DNA of 64,000 bases from Sphaerisporangium sp039871875 (GTDB lineage: Bacteria > Actinomycetota > Actinomycetes > Streptosporangiales > Streptosporangiaceae). Under the pieces are notes generated by a model. The model saw nothing but the letters and a program-made list of their open reading frames with translations. It ran no database searches and had not been told where the DNA came from. Both the position numbers and the translations under genes were made by a program. Shown one piece after another: positions 59,087 to 64,000 of this stretch. The stretch spans positions 62,001-126,000 of the forward strand of contig NZ_JBDPMD010000008.1 of assembly GCF_039871875.1 (NCBI RefSeq). The letters are read 5' to 3'. Positions within the stretch are counted from its first letter, which is position 1. Every line of letters begins with the position of its first letter.

Positions 59087-59536
59087 TCACTCTTCGCTGA
59101 AGTAGGAGAACGGCGCGACTGACACACCTTCGGACACGGCTCTCTCGTCGTCCTCTCCGGCGTCCGGATCGAGGTCCAGGGCCCACAGCGAGTGCATGGA
59201 CCACACGGAGAAACCGGCGTGGAAGTGGAACCCGATGTCGGACGGGACGCTCGTGTACCCCTTGGCCGCCAGGTCGGCGACGACGTCGTCAAGGAACCGG
59301 AAGGTCAACTGGACCCCGTCGAAGAAGACCTCCCCACCCCCGCGGCCGCCGTACCCGAGCTCGACCAGCTCAACGGTGTCGTCCCGGTCGTAGTGGACGA
59401 CCAGGGCCGGCGTGGTGGGGTAGACGGCACGCGCACGGCCTGGCCCGTGCGCCGGTTCCCCGACGCGCTCCTCGACGTCCGCCCGGGTCTCCCCGATCTT
59501 CGCCAGAGCCACGCCCCGCCCAGGAATGATCTCCAT
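59087..59536 (-). CDS. Hypothetical protein
   Basis: 149 residues, soluble, acidic. Pattern: MEIIPGRGVALAKIGETRAD at the N-terminus, then YDRDDTVELVELGY, FFDGVQLTFRFLDDVVADLA and GFHFHAGFSVWSMHSLWALD. The start resembles small immunity- or SMI1-like actinobacterial proteins with a repeated G-x-x-L-G-x-T-xxxV unit, but no family can be assigned. ATG 59536 opens this conserved-looking start; the ribosome-binding site is weak. Confidence 0.7.
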   Translation of the reverse strand: MEIIPGRGVALAKIGETRADVEERVGEPAHGPGRARAVYPTTPALVVHYDRDDTVELVELGYGGRGGGEVFFDGVQLTFRFLDDVVADLAAKGYTSVPSDIGFHFHAGFSVWSMHSLWALDLDPDAGEDDERAVSEGVSVAPFSYFSEE

Positions 59537-59567
59537 GGACCGACATGCTGCCAGAGGCTCGCCGAGC

Positions 59568-59668
59568 TCACACAGGCGACGCCACCTCGAACCAGACGAC
59601 CCGCGCCGCACCGTCCCGCTCCCGTCCCCAAGCTGTGGACAACTCCCGCACCAGCCCGGCCGGATCTC
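59568..59668 (-). pseudogene. C-terminal remnant of an anti-sigma-factor-like ATPase
   Basis: In the 272 bp between the hypothetical gene and the acetyltransferase, the minus strand reads LVRELSTAWGRERDGAARVV followed by WFEVASPV and a stop. This resembles the last strand region of actinobacterial HATPase_c (anti-sigma-like) proteins, which typically end ...TVWFEL. There is a stop just upstream (near 59668) and no start, so only a fragment is left. Confidence 0.35.
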
Positions 59669-59808
59669 ATGCGGCCCATATTCGTGATGCCCTGTGTGAG
59701 ATGGCAGAAAGCCCATCGCCGAGAGCTATGAGAATGGGGGTCACGTGAACACATGCAGGCGATGCTCGCTCCGGCCGGCTGACTTACAGGATTTGATTTG
59801 GGGGACTG

Positions 59809-60354
59809 ATGGAGGGCTTGTCCATCAGGGATATGACGATGCGCGATGTCCGCCAGGTGTCGACGGTTCGTATCACAGGGTGGAAAGCGGCTTACGTTGG
59901 CATGGTTCCTCAGGAGTATCTGGACGGGCTCAGCGTCGAGGCCGACATGGAGCAGCGGAGGAAGCTGTTCGGGAGGGATGCTCGGGTTCACGATGTCGTG
60001 GCGGAGCACGGTGGTGCGGTGGTGGGCTGGGCGGTCCTGGGGCCCTGCCGGGATGAGTGGGGTACCGGGCGGGACGGTGAGATCTATGCGCTGTACGTCG
60101 CTCCGGAGCTGATCGGGAGAGGTGTCGGACGCGGGCTCGTGCGTGAACTGGTGTCTCGTGCCCGGCGAGCGAACCAGGAGTTCCTTCACGTGTGGGTCAT
60201 CGAGGAGAACCACCGGGCCCGGCGCTTCTACGAACGTGCGGGCTTCACGCCGGACGGCGAACGGGAGCTGTGGGATGTGGGCGGGGCGTCCGTGCCGGAA
60301 CTGCGGTACGTCCGGGCACTGAGCGAGGCCGGACAGAGAGCCCGGCGGGACTGA
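59809..60354 (+). CDS. GNAT-family N-acetyltransferase
   Basis: 181 residues. Acetyl-CoA-binding motif A is IYALYVAPELIGRGVGRGLV (the Q/R-x-x-G-x-G/A pattern), and motif B is ENHRARRFYERAGFTPDG. Substrate unknown; it resembles the broad RimI/YhbS-like class. ATG 59809 follows TGGGGGACTG. Confidence 0.9.
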   Translation: MEGLSIRDMTMRDVRQVSTVRITGWKAAYVGMVPQEYLDGLSVEADMEQRRKLFGRDARVHDVVAEHGGAVVGWAVLGPCRDEWGTGRDGEIYALYVAPELIGRGVGRGLVRELVSRARRANQEFLHVWVIEENHRARRFYERAGFTPDGERELWDVGGASVPELRYVRALSEAGQRARRD

Positions 60355-60419
60355 CGGCGGCGTACGCGTCGACCGCGCCACCCCTCTCCGCGCGACCTGG
60401 CCCCTTGACGGGAGGCCGG

Positions 60420-61175
60420 GTGTGCGCAGAAACTCATCACATGTTGAATTCAGTGGCCGTGGCCGTGGCCGTGGAAGGACTGCGGGTGCGGCGAGGGGGA
60501 CGGGAAGTCCTCCATGGAATCGGGCTGTCGGTGCCTCGGGGAAGTGTCACGGGGCTCATCGGGCCGAGTGGGTGCGGGAAGACCACGCTCATGCGGGCGG
60601 TCGTGGGGGCGCAGGTCGTGCAGGGGGGGACGGTCACGGTGCTGGGGGAGGCGGCGGGCAGTTCGTCGTTGCGGCGGCGGGTGGGGTACGCGACCCAGCA
60701 TCCGTCTGTCTACTCGGACCTCACCGTCGTGGAGAACCTCCGGTACTTCGCGGCGGTGCTCCGGGCGCCTCGGGGGGACGTCGAGAGGGTGATGGCCGAG
60801 GTCGGGCTGGAGGGGCACGGGAACCAGGCGGCGGGGCGGCTCTCCGGAGGGCAACTGTCGCGGACGAGTCTCGCGGTGGCGTTGCTCGGCGAGCCGGAGC
60901 TGCTGGTGCTCGACGAGCCCACGGTCGGGCTGGATCCGCTGCTCCGGGATGAGTTGTGGGGCCTGTTCCGGGGGCTCGCGGGGCGGGGGGTCACGCTGAT
61001 CGTGTCCAGTCACGTGATGGACGAGGCGGCGCGGTGTGAGCGGCTGGTGCTCATGCGGGAGGGCCGGGTGCTCGCGGACGACACACCTGAGGCGTTGCGG
61101 GCGGGGACCGGGGCCGACGATCTGGAGCAGGCGTTCCTGCGGCTGGTGCGGGAGCGGGAGGCGATGGCGTCATGA
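60420..61175 (+). CDS. ABC transporter ATP-binding protein (DrrA-like exporter)
   Basis: 251 residues. Walker A GPSGCGKTT, Q-loop region YATQHPSVYSDLTV, signature LSGGQLSRTSLAV, Walker B LLVLDEPTVGLD and switch HVMDEA are all present. The GTG 60420 start has GGGAGG at 60409-60414; ATG 60441 is the alternative but lacks a site. A (GTGGCC)3 run at about 60453-60470 encodes VAVAVAV just after the start. It overlaps the permease gene by ATGA (61172-61175). With the permease it forms an ABC-2 exporter; cargo unknown, possibly a drug or lipid. Confidence 0.92.
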   Translation: MCAETHHMLNSVAVAVAVEGLRVRRGGREVLHGIGLSVPRGSVTGLIGPSGCGKTTLMRAVVGAQVVQGGTVTVLGEAAGSSSLRRRVGYATQHPSVYSDLTVVENLRYFAAVLRAPRGDVERVMAEVGLEGHGNQAAGRLSGGQLSRTSLAVALLGEPELLVLDEPTVGLDPLLRDELWGLFRGLAGRGVTLIVSSHVMDEAARCERLVLMREGRVLADDTPEALRAGTGADDLEQAFLRLVREREAMAS

Positions 61176-61906
61176 GCGTTTCGCTGACTCTCGCGACGGC
61201 GCGGCGGATCCTCAGCCAGTTCCGGCACGATCCGCGGACGGTGGGGCTGATGGTGCTGATGCCGTCGGTGCTGCTCGTGCTGCTGCGGTACATGCTGAAC
61301 TCCGAGCAGGCGTTCAGCCGGGCCGCGCCGGCGCTGCTTGCCGTGTTCCCGTTCGCGATCATGTTCATCGTCACGTCGATCACGACGCTGCGTGAGCGGA
61401 CGTCGGCGACGCTGGAGCGCCTGATGACGCTGCCCATCGGGAAGCTCGACCTGCTGACCGGGTACGCCATCGCGTTCGGGCTGGTCGCGGTGGCGCAGGT
61501 ATGCGTGGCGGCGGCGGTGTCGCTGGCCTGGCTGGGGCTGGACATCCAGGGCTCGGTGGGGCTGCTGCTGGCGATCGCGGTGCTGGACGCGCTGCTCGGG
61601 ACGGCGCTCGGGTTGTTCGCCAGCGCGTTCGCGCGCACCGAGTTCCAGGCCGTGCAGTTCATGCCGGCGTTCGTGATGCCGCAGGTGCTGCTGTGCGGGC
61701 TGTTCATCCCCCGGGACGCGATGACGCCGGTGCTGGAGTGGATCTCGGCGGCGCTGCCCCTGTCGTACGCCGTGGACGCGCTCACGCAGGTCACGACGTC
61801 GAGCGAGGTGAGCGGCACCCTGCTGCGCAACCTGCTCATCGTGGCCGTGTGCGCGTTGCTGGGGCTCATCCTCGGCGCGGCGACGCTGCGGCGGCGGACC
61901 GCCTGA
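61172..61906 (+). CDS. ABC-2 type permease
   Basis: 244 residues, six predicted membrane helices (for example TVGLMVLMPSVLLVLLRYML; ALLAVFPFAIMFIVTSITTL; GLVAVAQVCVAAAVSL). The segment LRERTSATLERLMTLPIGKL is typical of the DrrB/NodJ group. Translationally coupled to the ATPase. A terminator follows at 61919-61958. Confidence 0.92.
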   Translation: MSVSLTLATARRILSQFRHDPRTVGLMVLMPSVLLVLLRYMLNSEQAFSRAAPALLAVFPFAIMFIVTSITTLRERTSATLERLMTLPIGKLDLLTGYAIAFGLVAVAQVCVAAAVSLAWLGLDIQGSVGLLLAIAVLDALLGTALGLFASAFARTEFQAVQFMPAFVMPQVLLCGLFIPRDAMTPVLEWISAALPLSYAVDALTQVTTSSEVSGTLLRNLLIVAVCALLGLILGAATLRRRTA

Positions 61907-61918
61907 GCCGACGGAAGT

Positions 61919-61958
61919 CGTCCTGGCCGCCTACTTCGGTCGGCCGGGACGGCTTTTT
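61919..61958 (+). terminator. Intrinsic terminator after the ABC exporter
   Basis: CGTCCTGGCCG (61919-61929) pairs with CGGCCGGGACG (61941-61951), with one G-T pair, and a run of five T follows at 61954-61958. Confidence 0.75.
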
Positions 61959-62031
61959 CCGCTACCGGCGTCGGGTGGTCCGGTGCCGACGGCCGATTTC
62001 CGGGGGGACGGCGGGGGCCTAGCGTTCCCGT

Positions 62032-63012
62032 ATGGACGAGACCGTGGTCGCGGCACGGCCGAGAGGCCTGGCGCGGGTGGCGCCCGCTGTGGGGTTGTTC
62101 TTCCTGGCGCCGCTGGTGGGGGAGTACCTGCTGGGCAACGTGCCGACATCGGAGATCCTCGCGATCCCCTTCCTGGCGCCCATGTACGGAGGCGGGGCCC
62201 TGCTGGTCCGGGAGGTCGCGCGGCGGGCCGGGCGGGGGTGGCCGACCATGCTGCTGCTCGCCGCCGCCTACGGGGTGTTCCAGGCGGGCATCCTCGACCA
62301 GTCGCTGTTCAACTCCGACTACGACGGCCGGTACGACTTCACGAGCATCGCGGCGGTGCCCTGGCTGGGCGTCAGCGCCTACCACGCCGAGGCCTTCGTG
62401 GCAGGGCACGTGATCTGGAGCATCGGGATCCCGATCGCGCTGGTCGAGGCGCTGGTGCCGCGGCGGCGGACGGCGCCGTGGCTGGGGTGGGGCGGGCTGG
62501 CGGTGACCGTCGTGCTCTTCGCGTTCGGCTGCAAGATCATCTTTGACGACCACACGCGGACCTTCATGGCGTCCGCGCCGCAGTTGGCCGGGGCGGCGGT
62601 GGTGACGGCCGGCCTGGTCGCCGCCGCGTTCGCCGTGCGGAAGGTCCCGGTCAGCGGACGGCGGACGCCCCGGCCCGTGGCGGTCGCGTTGATCATGTGT
62701 GTGCTGAGCGGGGTGTTCGCGGCCCGGTCGGAGAGCTGGGGAGGCGCGGTGCTCGGCGCCGTGCTGCTCGCGGCGATGGCGGTGCTGCTGGTCCGCTGGT
62801 CGGGGCGGGAGAAATGGAGCCCGCTCCATGTGGTCGGGGCGGCGGGGGGCGCGCTGGTGACGTACATGTGGCTCGGGTACCTGCTGCTGTACCTGACCGG
62901 GGTCGCGACGCCGGCCAACCTGGTGGGGCAGACCGTGCTGGTGGTGGCCGTGGCCGGCCTCGTGGTGCTCGCCGCCCGTCAGTCGTGGCGGGGGCGGCCG
63001 GAGAGTTCGTGA
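62032..63012 (+). CDS. Multi-pass membrane protein, hypothetical
   Basis: 326 residues, about eight to nine membrane helices (VGLFFLAPLVGEYLLGN; LLLAAAYGVFQAGILDQSLF; HVIWSIGIPIALVEALV; VALIMCVLSGVF). The segment LLVREVARRAGRGWPTMLLL recalls some uncharacterised actinobacterial membrane proteins; no function known. ATG 62032. Its last 34 bp overlap the convergent ArsR-type gene. Confidence 0.8.
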   Translation: MDETVVAARPRGLARVAPAVGLFFLAPLVGEYLLGNVPTSEILAIPFLAPMYGGGALLVREVARRAGRGWPTMLLLAAAYGVFQAGILDQSLFNSDYDGRYDFTSIAAVPWLGVSAYHAEAFVAGHVIWSIGIPIALVEALVPRRRTAPWLGWGGLAVTVVLFAFGCKIIFDDHTRTFMASAPQLAGAAVVTAGLVAAAFAVRKVPVSGRRTPRPVAVALIMCVLSGVFAARSESWGGAVLGAVLLAAMAVLLVRWSGREKWSPLHVVGAAGGALVTYMWLGYLLLYLTGVATPANLVGQTVLVVAVAGLVVLAARQSWRGRPESS

Positions 63013-63335
63013 TCGGCGTGGGAGAGGGCCTCGGCGATGAGGGCGCGGACGTGGGAGTCCCTCGCGCGGTAGCGGACGTGCCGCCCTTCTCTGCGGGTGT
63101 CGACCAAGCCGGCGAGGCGCAGCTTGGCGAGGTGCTGGGAGACGGAGGGGCGGGGCGCGCCGAGAGCCTCGGCGAGGGAGCCGACGTCGTACTCGCCGGA
63201 GGAGAGGAGCCACATCAGGCGCAGGCGGGTGGGGTCGCTGAGCATGCGGAACGCCTCTACGGCGGTGGTGACCTGGGCGGGAGTGGGTTGCTCCTGCGAG
63301 TGACTGGCACCTGATAGATTGTCGCGTGCGCACAT
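62979..63335 (-). CDS. ArsR/SmtB-type metal-sensing repressor
   Basis: 118 residues. Winged HTH of the ArsR family (FRMLSDPTRLRLMWLLSSGE; LAEALGAPRPSVSQHLAKLR). The C-terminal helix has DSHVRALIAEALSHADHE, which matches the alpha-5 metal site of CzrA/SmtB/NmtR-like zinc, cobalt or nickel sensors (D-x-H and H-x2-H). No alpha-3 CxC arsenic site. ATG 63335 is chosen (an upstream start at 63356 is less likely). It is divergent from a CDF metal exporter across 53 bp that hold an AT-rich ATGAATACATATA stretch, the likely operator. Confidence 0.9.
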   Translation of the reverse strand: MCARDNLSGASHSQEQPTPAQVTTAVEAFRMLSDPTRLRLMWLLSSGEYDVGSLAEALGAPRPSVSQHLAKLRLAGLVDTRREGRHVRYRARDSHVRALIAEALSHADHELSGRPRHD

Positions 63336-63388
63336 GAATACATATAGTGGAGGCACTGGGACGTCGTTGGCAAATCGAGGGGCCTCTC

Positions 63389-64000
63389 ATGCATGGTCAC
63401 GGGCACGGTCACGGTCACGGGCACGGTCATGGGCACGGACGGGGAGTCCTGGGGAGGGTGCGGCGGGTGTTGGTGCCGCACAGCCATGACAGCGCGGACA
63501 GGACGGACGCGGCCCTGGAGGGCAGCGAGCGGGGGATGCGCGTGCTGGCCGTGTCGTTCGCGGTGCTGGTGGGCACGGCGGCGGTCCAGGCGGTGGTCGT
63601 CGGGGTGTCCGGGTCGGTGGCGTTGCTCGGCGACACGTTGCACAACTTCGCGGACGCGTTGACGGCGGTGCCGCTCGCCATCGCGTTCTCGCTGGGACGC
63701 CGGGCCGCCACACGGCGGTTCACCTACGGGTACGGGCGGGCGGAGGACCTGGCGGGCATCGTCATCGTGCTGGTCATCGCGGCGTCGGCGGCCCTGGCCG
63801 GGTTCGAGGCGGTCAGGCGGCTGCTTCATCCACAAGATGTGCACGCCCTGGGCTGGGTGGCGGCGGCGGCCCTGATCGGCTTCGCGGGCAACGAGTGGGT
63901 GGCCCGGTACCGGATCAGGGTGGGACGCGAGATCGGGTCGGCGGCGCTGGTCGCGGACGGCCTGCACGCCCGTGCGGACGGCTTCACGTCGCTGGCCGTG
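63389..64000 (+). CDS. CDF-family metal efflux transporter (3' partial)
   Basis: 204 codons visible; the frame runs off the window. The N-terminus is MHGHGHGHGHGHGHGHGRG, a His-Gly repeat expected to bind zinc, then another HSH. TM helices begin near residue 50. The two signature HxxxD sites are there: LLGDTLHNFADAL (TM2) and ALVADGLHARADGFTSL (TM5). Exports Zn(II) or a similar ion by proton exchange. ATG 63389 follows AGGGGCC. Divergent from the metal sensor, which probably represses it. Confidence 0.92.
   Translation, partial: MHGHGHGHGHGHGHGHGRGVLGRVRRVLVPHSHDSADRTDAALEGSERGMRVLAVSFAVLVGTAAVQAVVVGVSGSVALLGDTLHNFADALTAVPLAIAFSLGRRAATRRFTYGYGRAEDLAGIVIVLVIAASAALAGFEAVRRLLHPQDVHALGWVAAAALIGFAGNEWVARYRIRVGREIGSAALVADGLHARADGFTSLAV

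Overview
This is a 64 kb stretch of a very GC-rich chromosome (about 70% G+C, strong G/C bias at third codon positions, many GTG starts and 4-bp ATGA/GTGA gene overlaps). The gene families point to a filamentous actinobacterium: DUF397 and Scr1-type regulators, a LAL-type LuxR regulator, a Tat-exported PhoD phosphatase, an LGFP-repeat envelope protein, a chorismatase and a secreted SGNH hydrolase. A Streptosporangiaceae-like genome (Nonomuraea, Sphaerisporangium or a relative) is my guess, but nothing here proves the genus. No rRNA, tRNA, CRISPR array, intact IS element or replication origin was seen.

Layout. 1-5857: type I restriction-modification operon hsdM (5' end outside the window), hsdS, hsdR. 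5970-8918: cytosolic Ser/Thr kinase with a helical C-terminal region, then an XRE-type regulator on the other strand. 8890-13048: a roughly 4 kb segment bounded by two diverged copies of one ~190 bp sequence. It holds a MazG-like pyrophosphohydrolase, a LysR regulator, a dCTP deaminase-like protein, a small frameshifted Cys-rich ORF and an IscS/DndA-like cysteine desulfurase. This is the best candidate here for an undescribed system. 13049-14593: three translationally coupled small ORFs and an IclR regulator. 14744-20730: secreted acidic protein, EF-hand protein, small coiled-coil protein, membrane protein, MgtC-like protein, cobalamin/siderophore-binding-like protein plus FhuF-like protein, and an SGNH hydrolase.

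20771-26677: a 5-oxoprolinase (pxpABC) operon with an MFS transporter and a DUF1445 protein, divergent from a GntR regulator. The intergenic region shows back-to-back promoters around a clear operator. The operon carries unusual tandem repeats: two mini-ORFs that copy the pxpB start, and a 12-codon minisatellite before pxpC. 26735-30922: two molybdopterin sulfite-oxidase-like proteins, a ferredoxin-reductase-like flavoprotein with a zinc ribbon, a phosphoesterase and a methyltransferase. 31215-37139: stand-alone chorismatase, PhoD and a LAL regulator. 37288-42025: two convergent secreted proteins, one of them a 1,194-residue protein with three LGFP-type modules.

42210-48340: glutathionyl-hydroquinone-reductase-like protein, serine hydrolase, a decayed Scr1-type regulator with an intact DUF397 partner, a saccharopine-dehydrogenase-like reductase divergent from a TetR gene with two operators, and a RibD/DHFR-like protein. 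48535-55956: a 2,473-residue secreted RHS/YD-repeat protein. 56524-64000: membrane-anchored alpha/beta hydrolase, ABM-domain ORF without a proper stop, hypothetical protein, GNAT acetyltransferase, ABC-2 exporter pair, multi-pass membrane protein, ArsR/SmtB-type sensor and the first two thirds of a CDF metal-efflux transporter (cut by the window end).

Most genes look like accessory or variable chromosome content. Apart from the RM operon, the pxp operon, the ABC pair and the ArsR/CDF pair, neighbours do not form one pathway.
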